This document shows positions 24,772 through 33,452 of a DNA stretch of 64,000 bases, one piece after another. Both the position numbers and the translations under genes were made by a program. Location of the stretch: contig JAIELX010000015.1 of NCBI GenBank assembly GCA_019752635.1, forward strand, positions 48,299 through 112,298, in the 5' to 3' direction. Positions within the stretch are counted from its first letter, which is position 1, and every line of letters starts with the position of its first letter. Below the pieces are notes generated by a model. It was not told the DNA's origin. It did not search any database and was given only the letters and a program-made list of their open reading frames with translations. Source of the DNA: Candidatus Obscuribacterales bacterium (GTDB lineage: Bacteria > Cyanobacteriota > Vampirovibrionia > Obscuribacterales > Obscuribacteraceae).

Positions 24772-26772
24772 TCATGGACGCTTCGTTTCTGACTTTGCTT
24801 CCGATTTCTCCGGGTTTTCCAGCAGAAAATTCTTTACGAACAGGACGGTGGAGAAGAATAGATAGTCCGCATTCTGTTTCTTCTTGAACCCATGCCCTTC
24901 ATCTGTGGCCATGAGATACCACACCGGTGTGCCTGTTTTCCGAATAGCGGCAACCATGTCTTCAGCTTCCTGCCAGGGGACCCGCGGGTCGTTCTTTCCT
25001 TGCACTACATAAAGTGGCACACGAATTTGATCTGCTTTGTTCCTCGGTGCTGTTTTTTCAAGGAACGCTCGCATCTTCGGATCTCTTTCGTCGCCGTATT
25101 CTACCCTTCTCAGATCGCGACGATAACTTTCGGTGCGTTCAAGGAACGTCACTAGATTTGAAGGTCCGACAACATCGCGTGCGCACCGAATGCGGTTGCT
25201 GTAGTTTGCGGCGATTGCCAGTGCCATATGTCCACCATAGCTTCCGCCGGTGACCATAATGCGATTGCCGTCAAGGGATGGTTGCGTTGCAATCCAGTCC
25301 AACAGAGCATTGATGTCCTTGTAGGAGTCTTCCCTCTTCTCTGCATTATCGAGTTTTACGAAAGTCTTGCCGTAGCCGGTGGAGCCGCGCACGTTCGGGA
25401 AGATTACGGCGATGCCAAGTTCGTTGAGATAGTAGTTATATCTTCCGAGAAATCCCACCGTCGACTGTCCCTCTGGACCACCGTGAATATCGATGATCAC
25501 CGGTCTTTTACCCGTGAATCTCTTAGCCGGTTTGTAGAGCAATCCGGAGATTGTTCGTCCATCGAAACTTTTCCAGTGTACGGGTTCGGCATCGCTAAAG
25601 TTAGTTGTGTTGATGCCACCGGTTTCGCTAAACGTCCAACGTTCAACCTTGAGGTTATCGACTGAAAGTGAGTAGACATCCGAGGGGAAACGCGCTGTGT
25701 CCATAGTGAAACCAAGATCAAGGTTGTTCTTGTGCCATTGCAGACTACCGACTGAGCCCGCCGGGATCTGCACCTTCTTTTCCTTGCAATCGGCAGTGTC
25801 CATCAGATGCAAAACGCTGATGCCATCTTCATTACTGGTATAGGCCATCCATTTGCCGTTGTCTGAGAGGGCAAAATCATCAATGTCCCAGTTGATGTGA
25901 GAGGTCAGATATTGCGGTTCTTTTGTCTTAATGTTTATTCGCGCAAGACGATGAAACTCTGAGTTCTTGTCCGTGGTGGTGTAGATAAATTGACCGTCGG
26001 GTGAAAACGCACCGCCTGAGTACGAAACCGGTTCGCTTCCAGCCTTCGCCTCTTCCGTAAGCAACGTTTTCTCGCCGTTGGCGGCATTCATTAGCCACAA
26101 GCGGCTCTCGTTTACCGATATGTATTCCTGTACCAAAAATTGTTTATCATCATAGGACCAGTCAACCACGCTCCACCCGCCGCCGTCCATGGTCGCAAGC
26201 AGGCGGTCTGAGCCTTTCTTATCCGGCTGCATGACGTAGATATCCATGTCCTTTTTATTGCGGCGATTGCTCTGGTACGCAAAGAGATCGCCCTTGTGAG
26301 ACCAGGCTCCACCTGTATTGCGAGAGGTACCATCCGTCAGTAGCGTGATGTCACCTGTACTAAAGTCATAGCGAAACTTTTGAAAGTTTTCGTCACCGCC
26401 GACATCTTTTGTGAATACTAGATATTCGCCGTGCGTCGGCTGAAACGAGCCTCCCATCACGCTGTCTTTGAAGAACGTCAGTTGCTGCCGTGCTCCGGCC
26501 GCCATCTTCACCAAATGCAGTTGGGAAGTATCGGCGAATCGAGTTGAAATGAGAATTTCACGTTTTACCGGATGCCAATTCGCCAAGCCTGCGGAGCGAA
26601 ACTCCGTGTAGCGGCTTACGTCCTGTACCAGAGTTTCCGGGATTGCGGGTATGTTTTGCGTCTCCAGATTGACACCGGGAGAAAGCGCCAAAACAGAAGG
26701 CGCAAGGATCACCTGAACAGAAAAGAAGGCAAGAACCGCTAGCAGAGTTGCTTTACTCATTTCAACCGCCAT
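24772..26772 (-). CDS. Exported S9-family (prolyl oligopeptidase-like) serine peptidase
   Basis: 666 residues: signal peptide (LLAVLAFFSVQVILAPSVLA), an N-terminal beta-propeller region (TolB-like blades such as GGAWSHKGDLFAYQSNRRN and GGAFSPDGQFIYTTTDKN) and a C-terminal alpha/beta-hydrolase. The triad is visible: Ser in VTGGSYGGHMA, Asp in VQGKNDPRVPW and His in ATDEGHGFKKK. The oxyanion strand IDIHGGPEGQS and FPNVRGSTGYGK match dipeptidyl/acylaminoacyl peptidases. It probably trims small peptides outside the cytoplasm. The start may be ATG 26772 or, four codons on, 26760; both keep the signal peptide. It lies in a minus-strand run with the exported protein and double kinase downstream. Confidence 0.92.
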   Translation of the reverse strand: MAVEMSKATLLAVLAFFSVQVILAPSVLALSPGVNLETQNIPAIPETLVQDVSRYTEFRSAGLANWHPVKREILISTRFADTSQLHLVKMAAGARQQLTFFKDSVMGGSFQPTHGEYLVFTKDVGGDENFQKFRYDFSTGDITLLTDGTSRNTGGAWSHKGDLFAYQSNRRNKKDMDIYVMQPDKKGSDRLLATMDGGGWSVVDWSYDDKQFLVQEYISVNESRLWLMNAANGEKTLLTEEAKAGSEPVSYSGGAFSPDGQFIYTTTDKNSEFHRLARINIKTKEPQYLTSHINWDIDDFALSDNGKWMAYTSNEDGISVLHLMDTADCKEKKVQIPAGSVGSLQWHKNNLDLGFTMDTARFPSDVYSLSVDNLKVERWTFSETGGINTTNFSDAEPVHWKSFDGRTISGLLYKPAKRFTGKRPVIIDIHGGPEGQSTVGFLGRYNYYLNELGIAVIFPNVRGSTGYGKTFVKLDNAEKREDSYKDINALLDWIATQPSLDGNRIMVTGGSYGGHMALAIAANYSNRIRCARDVVGPSNLVTFLERTESYRRDLRRVEYGDERDPKMRAFLEKTAPRNKADQIRVPLYVVQGKNDPRVPWQEAEDMVAAIRKTGTPVWYLMATDEGHGFKKKQNADYLFFSTVLFVKNFLLENPEKSEAKSETKRP

Positions 26773-26794
26773 TCAATAGAGAAGCTAAATTGTA

Positions 26795-27361
26795 TCAGCT
26801 GTTGTAGCGTAGCTCGTTAGCGCGCGCTGCGGCTTCCTTTGCGAGGTCGAGTTCGCCCAGCGCCTCATGCGCCTTTGCCAAGGCGTCCCAGGAAGGAGCG
26901 TAACTGTCACATAATAATAGTGATTTTTTGAATAGTGATTTTGCTTGCGCAGGCAGTCCGAGTTGTAACTTTTGAATTCCCTTGCGATAAAACAGCAACG
27001 CTCCGTCCGCATTCTGTGAGGGAACAGTCGGTTCTGCGAAGATCGGCAGCGGGCGGGGAGCTTTTGCCATGGCGCTCAATAACTGCTCCATCATGCCCGG
27101 TTGTGACATGAGGGCTTGCGCGATCTTTGCAAAATCTGCTTCTGTAATTGCTCGTTTTCCATTGAGCTGCTGTGCAATTAGCGGGGCCAGCGAGCGTGCC
27201 ATTTGTTCCAACTGTTGATCGGAGACTCTGTTGAGTCTCTCCGCCTGACTCTTTATCGGCGAAGTCGGGTCGAACAGCATGTCGCGAAAACTCCTGAAGT
27301 GAGCGCACAGCTCCTTCACCAACAGTTCGTTTTGCTCGTCGGACATTTTATCGTCTGGCAT
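26795..27361 (-). CDS. Small protein with C-terminal TPR-like repeat
   Basis: 188 residues, no signal peptide, so cytosolic. The C-terminal part (about 115-187) reads as one to two TPR units (GALLFYRKGIQKLQLGLPAQ, SWDALAKAHEALGELDLAKE). The N-terminal two thirds are helical with many Gln and Met (EQMARSLAPLIAQQL, MSQPGMMEQLLSAM). It lies 22 bases upstream of the S9 peptidase gene, so co-transcription is likely. No specific function can be given. Confidence 0.65.
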   Translation of the reverse strand: MPDDKMSDEQNELLVKELCAHFRSFRDMLFDPTSPIKSQAERLNRVSDQQLEQMARSLAPLIAQQLNGKRAITEADFAKIAQALMSQPGMMEQLLSAMAKAPRPLPIFAEPTVPSQNADGALLFYRKGIQKLQLGLPAQAKSLFKKSLLLCDSYAPSWDALAKAHEALGELDLAKEAAARANELRYNS

Positions 27362-27527
27362 GATTGCGCCTCACAAACCTCTTATAGTATAGTGCGCAGC
27401 GCGAAAAATTTCCCTGGTGCTCAGATCTACCACCAGTCTGAACTTTACGGCGAATTTGATGATTTTGCCTGTTGTGGTATAGGATGAAAGGCGAACCTGT
27501 AAGAGTTATTGCTACTGAGGTCAATGC

Positions 27528-27941
27528 ATGGGAGCAGAGAATAGTCACAGCGTGCAGGGCAACTGGATGGGCAACTATTACTATCAAAGCGTAAACCAAG
27601 CATACGCTTTTGAGGTAGTATTCCTGGAATCGAAAGGACTGGTCGACGGCAGTGTCCTGGACGACGGTCATCTCGGCGAAGCACGCGTGAGCGGGTCGTT
27701 TAGTTTTCCAAAACTATCCTTTGTCAAGAAATACGATCGCGCCGGACTCGATCCCGTGCGATACGAGGGAATCATGGATGATGACGGCAAACGCATTTCC
27801 GGCACATGGCGAATCAACCTCACATGCAGCGGCACCTTTGTTATCTGGCGCTCCGATGATGAAGAACTAAACGAAGATGAAACTGAACAGGCCGATGAAG
27901 TCGAAGTAAAAACGCTTACGTCCGCCGCCGCCTCGCGCTAA
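27528..27941 (+). CDS. Small beta-rich protein of unknown function
   Basis: 137 residues without a signal peptide. Alternating hydrophobic strands (GNWMGNYYYQSV, AYAFEVVFLESKG, ARVSGSFSFPKLSFVKKY, VRYEGIMDDDGKRISGTW, SGTFVIWR) suggest a small beta-barrel. This is reminiscent of lipocalin/avidin-like folds, where GxW at the first strand is common. The tail is very acidic (DDEELNEDETEQADEVEV). It is an isolated plus-strand gene between minus-strand genes. I do not recognise a named family. Confidence 0.6.
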   Translation: MGAENSHSVQGNWMGNYYYQSVNQAYAFEVVFLESKGLVDGSVLDDGHLGEARVSGSFSFPKLSFVKKYDRAGLDPVRYEGIMDDDGKRISGTWRINLTCSGTFVIWRSDDEELNEDETEQADEVEVKTLTSAAASR

Positions 27942-27955
27942 GCATTAAACTCACC

Positions 27956-28972
27956 TCAGCGGGTCCAAAAATAGGGCGTGCCGCCGGAATAGAAGCTTTG
28001 ATAAACCACGTTTAGCTGTTGTCGCAATTCGTTCCATCGAGCACTGATCTCGCCGGGAGCACCACTTTGAAAGAGCAATCGATCAATGTTGCCGGAGCTA
28101 CTGCTTAGCTGTTGTACTTCGGTTTGAAGCACCGGATACGGTGTTTGTGCCGCTGCGCTATCACCAAAGCGGCGCAATTGCTGTTGGAAAGATTGTAGTT
28201 CCTGGCACAGTTGCATCTCTGGCGTGCCCTGCTGCGGTGGCCATTTGCCTGCTACTTGCAGGTAATTGGCAGTTTGTTGAATCATTCTTTCAAGAGTCGA
28301 TTCAGAGTTCCGGACTGCGCTCTGTACGTTGCGGCCGACTTGCGATTGAGAGACACTGGTATTAATTGGTGATGAATATGGCGAATATGAAGGTGTGAGT
28401 CCGCCGAACGGATTTGGCTGGTAAGGATTGGGATGGTAGGGATTCGGTTGGTACGGGTTGGGTTGATACGGATTGACGTTGGCGTTGTTGGCGGCTGATG
28501 CAGGATCGTAATCGTACAAATTGCTTTGTCCGTACACATAGGGACTTATGTATTGTGCCGCAGTGTTGATGTCCATACGGGTAGAGTTCCAGCTTGAGAG
28601 CACCATAGGGTTAGCTGCCACTCTGCTAATCATCTGCTCAACTGAATTCATCTGGAACTGCAGAGACTGCAAATCGGACTGCACCATACTGAGCGGTCGC
28701 TGCGACGAGTTGTCTTTCTCTAATCGCTCGACTTGTTGCTGAAAAGCTTGCAGCAATTGGCAGAGCTGCATATCGTCACCTTTGGGGGTAGGGGCCCAAC
28801 GTCCGCTCATTTGCAGAAACGAGGCCACATCTTTGACAAGTTTATCCGTGTCGCGCTTGGCTTTGCGCAAAGCATCGCTGGCTTGGGAGCGTGGCGACAT
28901 ACTTCGGGCCGGCAGTTGGCAGCTAAGAGCGACGGTAATGAGGACCAAAGCCAGCTTGTCTAATTTGCCCAT
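27956..28972 (-). CDS. Exported protein with internal duplication and PYQPN pentapeptide linker
   Basis: 338 residues with a signal peptide (LALVLITVALSCQLPARS). Two halves are related: residues about 53-85 (FLQMSGRWAPTPKGDDMQLC) and about 245-275 (YLQVAGKWPPQQGTPEMQLC) align, each followed by LLQAFQQQ/ELQSFQQQ and a helical segment. Between them is a linker with PYQPN/PYHPN repeated four to five times (about 167-190). Each half has one Cys at the same place. The gene starts six bases after the stop of the SPFH lipoprotein gene, so the two are surely one operon and may act together in the envelope. Confidence 0.7.
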   Translation of the reverse strand: MGKLDKLALVLITVALSCQLPARSMSPRSQASDALRKAKRDTDKLVKDVASFLQMSGRWAPTPKGDDMQLCQLLQAFQQQVERLEKDNSSQRPLSMVQSDLQSLQFQMNSVEQMISRVAANPMVLSSWNSTRMDINTAAQYISPYVYGQSNLYDYDPASAANNANVNPYQPNPYQPNPYHPNPYQPNPFGGLTPSYSPYSSPINTSVSQSQVGRNVQSAVRNSESTLERMIQQTANYLQVAGKWPPQQGTPEMQLCQELQSFQQQLRRFGDSAAAQTPYPVLQTEVQQLSSSSGNIDRLLFQSGAPGEISARWNELRQQLNVVYQSFYSGGTPYFWTR

Positions 28973-28978
28973 ATCCGC

Positions 28979-29758
28979 CTATTTCAGTTGAAACAAAGTG
29001 CCGCCGGCGCTGCCGCTAATTACTGTAACAGGAAGCTTTCCGTCCCACTTTTTGACCTTTTCATATTCGATCAATGCCGGCGATTTTTGCAATGCCAGAC
29101 TTTGTAGTTGAATGGATTTTGCTTGGGCTTCGGCATTGGCGATGGTGATTTCTGCTTCTTTTCTAGCTTTGTCCAATTCATACTGCTTCTGAAGCGCTTG
29201 TTGCTCCATGACTTGTTTCTGAGCAATGGCGTTCTGCAAGATCTCCGGCAAATCAACGTGGGTGATCGGCACGTCAACGACGTTCACCAATCCCTTTACG
29301 TTTTCTTTCACCATGGAAAGTACTTGGTTCTTGATGATGTTGACACTTCGCGTGGCCTGGTCGGCTTTGTATTGTGATACGACTTGCCGAAAGGCTTCTT
29401 GTATTTGTGGTTCGACAAGCTTGGTAAAGGGATCGCCGTTGTACTTTTCGTACAGGGTAAGGACCTGTCCTTCGGGAATGGAGTAAAGGACCTTATATTC
29501 CACTGTAATGGGCTGTTGGTCCGAGGTGAGTGGAACTGCTTTGCCTGCTACAGTTTCTTGTTTTGTCGAGTAACGAACTATATTGTCAATGCCGGGTGCA
29601 TAGACTTGCATGCCCGGCGTTAAGAGACCCGGGTTCATCTTGCCCATCGAGATTTTTACCGCGACTTCCCCTGGCTCGACTATGGTGCAGGAAGAGAGAA
29701 GCAGGCAAACGATCGGCACCATGATATTCACTTGTACGGACCTGGTGGATTTGAACAT
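28979..29758 (-). CDS. SPFH/Band 7 (prohibitin-like) lipoprotein
   Basis: 259 residues. A type II signal (IMVPIVCLLLSSC, lipobox LSSC) predicts a lipid-anchored protein outside the inner membrane. The Band 7 core (about residues 28-180) reads EPGEVAVKISMGKMNPGLLTPGM... up to VVDVPITHVDLPEILQNAIAQ, followed by a charged helix rich in Gln/Ala/Lys (KQVMEQQALQKQYELDKARK) that in prohibitins drives ring or coiled-coil assembly. It ends with KKWDGKLPVTVISG, a motif shared with the SPFH protein at 31.7 kb. Prohibitin-like proteins scaffold membrane domains and regulate proteases. Here the partner is probably the repeat protein encoded just downstream. Confidence 0.85.
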   Translation of the reverse strand: MFKSTRSVQVNIMVPIVCLLLSSCTIVEPGEVAVKISMGKMNPGLLTPGMQVYAPGIDNIVRYSTKQETVAGKAVPLTSDQQPITVEYKVLYSIPEGQVLTLYEKYNGDPFTKLVEPQIQEAFRQVVSQYKADQATRSVNIIKNQVLSMVKENVKGLVNVVDVPITHVDLPEILQNAIAQKQVMEQQALQKQYELDKARKEAEITIANAEAQAKSIQLQSLALQKSPALIEYEKVKKWDGKLPVTVISGSAGGTLFQLK

Positions 29759-29870
29759 AATTGCCTCAAACAGTCGCGACGTAAGAACATGGCAATTATG
29801 GACGCAAAGTCAACGAGAGTCCACAGCTTGAATACTTCAAGACTCTTTAATCGAGCGATTCTCGCAGTTA

Positions 29871-30326
29871 TCAATGGCAACAACCCGATGAATGAACGGC
29901 GCACGAGTCACCGCTAGCGGTGCTGGGCTCAACCGTGCCCGGTGAACTTGCGCAGCATCCCGCGCTGACGCCGTCGAAAAGAAGGCTTGTTTTTAGACCG
30001 CAGGGTACAGGTTCATCTGCTGATTCAGTCGCGGCACAAGAACCGCCGATTGTGTACTGCCCGATCACATCCGAACAGGTGCCGTGACAGAGCACATACG
30101 GGCAGAACGCCGGTTTTCGCATGTTTCGAAACCAACGTAAGGAAACTCCCGCCGGTGGACCGGTGAATTTTACCGGCGATGGGGTAAATGGCGTTCGCGA
30201 GAGTCGAAGCCTTTCTTGTTTTGCGGGCGCGGTTGAGTCGGTTGCGGCTGCGGGATTGATGCCCACAATCAGCCCCGATATCGAAACTATCGCCAGGAGG
30301 TTGGACAGTCTTCGCGATAACTGCAT
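29871..30326 (-). CDS. Small exported Cys-rich protein
   Basis: 151 residues. A signal peptide is plausible (LSNLLAIVSISGLIVGINPAAA, cut after AAA). The mature part has eleven Cys (FCPYVLCHGTC, GGSCAAT, VPCGLK, AGCCASS, SCAVHSSGCC), suggesting disulfides or metal binding. It begins five bases after the stop of the TPR protein, so the two genes are probably one transcript. No family is recognised, and because the gene is short its reality rests on the signal peptide and spacing. Confidence 0.5.
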   Translation of the reverse strand: MQLSRRLSNLLAIVSISGLIVGINPAAATDSTAPAKQERLRLSRTPFTPSPVKFTGPPAGVSLRWFRNMRKPAFCPYVLCHGTCSDVIGQYTIGGSCAATESADEPVPCGLKTSLLFDGVSAGCCASSPGTVEPSTASGDSCAVHSSGCCH

Positions 30327-30331
30327 GGAGA

Positions 30332-31387
30332 CTAGAAGCCTCGAAGGATGTTACAGAGTGGACAATGCAGTCCCGAATAATTAAGTGCTGCGCCTACTGC
30401 GACTCGGGCCAGACCTCTGGCAACTGTTTTTCCCGTACTTGGTCGTGGCGGTGGATTTTGTCCGACATTCAGAGTTGGCACTGCCTGCGATGACTGGCGA
30501 ATACTACCGCTGGGAAAAGTTGGTGGTCCCAGTGTTGCGTATGCTGGCGCCTGCGGGTGGAGCAGACCTTGTTGCTGAATGTCTGCGGCCGTGAATTCAG
30601 AGGCTCGTGCCTGCAGCAAAGGAGTTGCACCCTTTTGAGCTACCGATAGTGGATTGACGAAAGGTCCTTGCTGTTGCGCGATTAGTTCTTGCACCTGCAA
30701 GACCGCCTCTCGGGCCTCGCGGTCGTTGGGATTCGCAACTGCGGCGGTGCTATAGAATCCCAGTGCTCCCGCCAGATCGCCGTTGCCTTCAGCAAGACTA
30801 CCCAAACTGAAGCAGGCGTCAGCATTGTACGGATCGAGCGTTAGCACTTGCTTGAATTTGACTTCTGCTTCGGAAAGCTTTCCTTCCTGGTGCAGCTTAA
30901 TTCCGTGGAGTAATACCTGGCGAACTTCATCGACTTTGCTTACCGATGCTTTGGTTGCCGTAGCGCCGATGTGGTGAACGCTGCTGTGGTTGGCGACCGG
31001 GTCTGCGTTGCGGGGTCTCGTTATACCAATGGGGGGCGCAAATGGCGGAGCGGAGGTTGCTGTCTTGCGCTCTGCTTTACTCTCGGTTCCGGTTTCCGTG
31101 TTGCTTAGCCCGATTACTTGCACCAACTTGTCGACGCGGCCTTTCAGGGTGCCGGTTTGCGTCTGGCACATCGCATGAATTTCCAGATTGCGGATGCGGT
31201 CAGCCAGGGGGGCGCTCTTGCGGGTGCTGCCGAATACTACTTGTTCCATTCGGGTGACCAGAGACGTTAAGTCCCGTGCTGATGACGCGGATTGCGGTGT
31301 TGCAGCCGAGACCCCGCTGCTGTAACTGCTGCCTGATATAAACCAAGCACTGCATGCCAATGTCAAAAGTGATGCGCGAAGCCGCAT
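30332..31387 (-). CDS. Exported TPR-containing protein
   Basis: 351 residues. Signal peptide (LLTLACSAWFISGSSYSSGVSA). Residues about 40-95 contain a helical segment (DLTSLVTRMEQVVFG, LADRIRNLEIHAM) typical of exported proteins of this lineage. Residues about 160-235 form two TPRs (LLHGIKLHQEGKLSEAEVKF, ADACFSLGSLAEGNGDLAGA). The C-terminal third is Pro/Gln/Ser-rich. It is probably a periplasmic protein-protein adaptor; its partner is unknown. Confidence 0.7.
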   Translation of the reverse strand: MRLRASLLTLACSAWFISGSSYSSGVSAATPQSASSARDLTSLVTRMEQVVFGSTRKSAPLADRIRNLEIHAMCQTQTGTLKGRVDKLVQVIGLSNTETGTESKAERKTATSAPPFAPPIGITRPRNADPVANHSSVHHIGATATKASVSKVDEVRQVLLHGIKLHQEGKLSEAEVKFKQVLTLDPYNADACFSLGSLAEGNGDLAGALGFYSTAAVANPNDREAREAVLQVQELIAQQQGPFVNPLSVAQKGATPLLQARASEFTAADIQQQGLLHPQAPAYATLGPPTFPSGSIRQSSQAVPTLNVGQNPPPRPSTGKTVARGLARVAVGAALNYSGLHCPLCNILRGF

Positions 31388-31652
31388 ATTGTCTCCCTGA
31401 ATGGCGCGAGGTTTCTTAACCTCAGCATGGATGTCTTATCAACCGCCATGTCACCTTCATACCCCGGGGAGCGGACCTTGTACCCGGATAAACGTGTTTG
31501 TCAATTTCGGCAGAGTTAAGGTTATTTGGTTGAGGTTTGTTTCCATCCCAGTGGCGCTCGCTCTCAAAGGGGAGGGCTGGAGGCAGTAGATGTGAATCAG
31601 TGCCTGCATCATCTTCGGTCTTCTCGCCAATAGCCGAATTGCCTCTTGCCGG

Positions 31653-32744
31653 TTATTTCTCGGGGGCGTGTTTGATTGCATCAATATTCAGGAATGGCAC
31701 CACGCCACCGCTGGTGACGGAGGGTAGCTTGCCGTCCCACTTTTCTACAGCGTTTAGATTGATCAGGTCTTTGTTTGCCCTGAGTGCTTCTGCTCTACGT
31801 AGAATTGCTCCTGCTTCCGCTTGGCTCTTGACGTCGATTGCTTTGGCCTCGGCTTTTCCTTTCAGTTCAATGGCGAAAGCTTCGCCTTCTGATTTCGCCT
31901 TGGACGATTCTCTAATACCTTCGGCTTCTGTAATTCGTTGTTTCTTTTCGCTCTCCGCACGCAGAGCGTCCTGCGCCGCCTTTACTTTCAATTCAATGCT
32001 GCGATTGTATTCATCGGAGAATCTGAAATCAGTGAGCGCGAGCTTACCAATCTCAATAGCGTCCTCGATGCCGCGTTGTTTGAGCGCCCCGTGGACATAG
32101 GTCTTGAGATGATCTTCCACCTCATTCTTTACGGTCTCTCGCTTCGTAATGAGCTCCTCGGCCGTGTACCTGGCAGTGACTGCTTTCAGGCATTCCAGCA
32201 CGCCAGGGTTTATGATTACTCCTTCTACTTTTTCCAGCGTTCCGATCTTTGCGTAAACTTGCGGTCCATACCCCTTTCTCATGTGGAAGGGCACGGTAAG
32301 TTCAGTCGTGACTTGTTGTAGATCGTGTGAAACAGCTTGTGCTCGCACAGTGTCAGCGATTGTTGAAGTAGGCATCATTATTACTGTATCTAACAGTGGC
32401 AGTTTCCAATTCCAGCCCGACTCCAGCGACTTATCATAGACTTTTCCGAGCCTTGTCTTCACACCTTCGGCCTGCGCTGGTACCTGCGCGCCGATTCCAG
32501 CATTGTATCCGCCGACATTTATATCGGCCGGGTGCAGAGCATCGCCGCTGTATGCTGCTATGTCATCCCCTACTAAAGTTAGTCCCGGTAGGGGGGACTC
32601 GGAATTGGACATGGACATGGCGGTGATCGCAGACTTGGTTTCGGATGGTGTCAATGTAGCAAGCGCCGCTACTGTAGCGGCCTCTACGCTGGCGCGGGCC
32701 TCGATGTCGTTTGCAATTTGTTCCATGGTAGCTAGCTCAGTCAT
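31653..32744 (-). CDS. SPFH/Band 7 protein without a membrane anchor
   Basis: 363 residues. The N-terminal 85 residues are Ala/Ser/Thr-rich with no hydrophobic helix or signal, unusual for this family. The Band 7 core follows (about 90-240: VPAQAEGVKTRLGKVYDKSL, TVIMMPTSTIADTVRAQAVS, LTVPFHMRKG), then a long charged helix (AAQDALRAESEKKQRITEAEG...KAKSEGEAFAIELKGKAEAK) and the end NAVEKWDGKLPSVTSGG, matching the C-terminal WDGKLP motif of the lipoprotein paralogue at 29 kb. It is likely to form large oligomers, perhaps in the cytosol. No operon partner is evident; about 265 empty bases follow. Confidence 0.8.
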   Translation of the reverse strand: MTELATMEQIANDIEARASVEAATVAALATLTPSETKSAITAMSMSNSESPLPGLTLVGDDIAAYSGDALHPADINVGGYNAGIGAQVPAQAEGVKTRLGKVYDKSLESGWNWKLPLLDTVIMMPTSTIADTVRAQAVSHDLQQVTTELTVPFHMRKGYGPQVYAKIGTLEKVEGVIINPGVLECLKAVTARYTAEELITKRETVKNEVEDHLKTYVHGALKQRGIEDAIEIGKLALTDFRFSDEYNRSIELKVKAAQDALRAESEKKQRITEAEGIRESSKAKSEGEAFAIELKGKAEAKAIDVKSQAEAGAILRRAEALRANKDLINLNAVEKWDGKLPSVTSGGVVPFLNIDAIKHAPEK

Positions 32745-33452
32745 GATAAATTTCCTCGTGTTGTGCGTTGCGATTCAACAACGAGTTATATCGACTCTTG
32801 GAAAATTCTGGACACCGAAAGTGGTGTCAGGTGGAAAAATGTGTATGCTCAAAAGGGCGGCAGCACAACCTAGTCGCGGTTTGGTCGCGAGTGGTTGTGC
32901 GCAATGGAGGGCATCACTGATGGTGCCTGAAGTCACGCCGATTGCGAGCAAGTAGCTTGCGCCGGAGCGTTTTTCTTTATAGCGACATGTTTCAGTCGTG
33001 CAATAGTGGCTGGGTCTAAACGGACCAGCTCGAGTTAAGACCATAAATGTACCTGCGGTGTACCAAAACGAAATTTGCTGCGAATCTTTGAGTAAGAATT
33101 CAGTTAATTGCGTGCTAACTATCCGGGATAGCAGGCGCATGAGCGAAAGTTTATTTGTCTTTCTCTGTTGATTTTTTGCGGGTCGCGGACCGGGCCATAG
33201 CGCGCCCGAGCCCCGGTCCATGTGGCTTACGGGGTGCGCTACGCATACTTTTCAATTTCGAAGTTCACAAACTGGCCTTTCGGGGGAACCCGAGACCCTG
33301 GAAACAAGTTGCGGCAAAGCGTGAATTACCCTTTACAGCAAGGCATTCCGGCGTGCTAATCCGCTGTGAATCGGTTAAACTGCTTATGCCAGGAAAAAAT
33401 TTGAGTTCACTTCTACTCCCCGCTCTTCTGCCGGGGATAAAGGACTGTTTAA
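32745..33452. other. Long intergenic region upstream of the dapB operon
   Basis: About 700 bases with no convincing gene. It should hold promoters for the SPFH gene (minus) and dapB (plus). An 8-bp inverted repeat, GGACCGGG (33187-33194) with CCCGGTCC (33212-33219), could form an RNA stem in the dapB leader. I could not match it to a lysine riboswitch or any other known class. Confidence 0.4.

Noticed and set aside
33187..33219. Lysine riboswitch before dapB
   Set aside because: Only one 8-bp stem is visible; the multi-stem lysine-riboswitch core could not be found.
32775..33221. Minus-strand frame of 148 codons upstream of dapB
   Set aside because: No family features, no ribosome site, unlike neighbouring coding composition.
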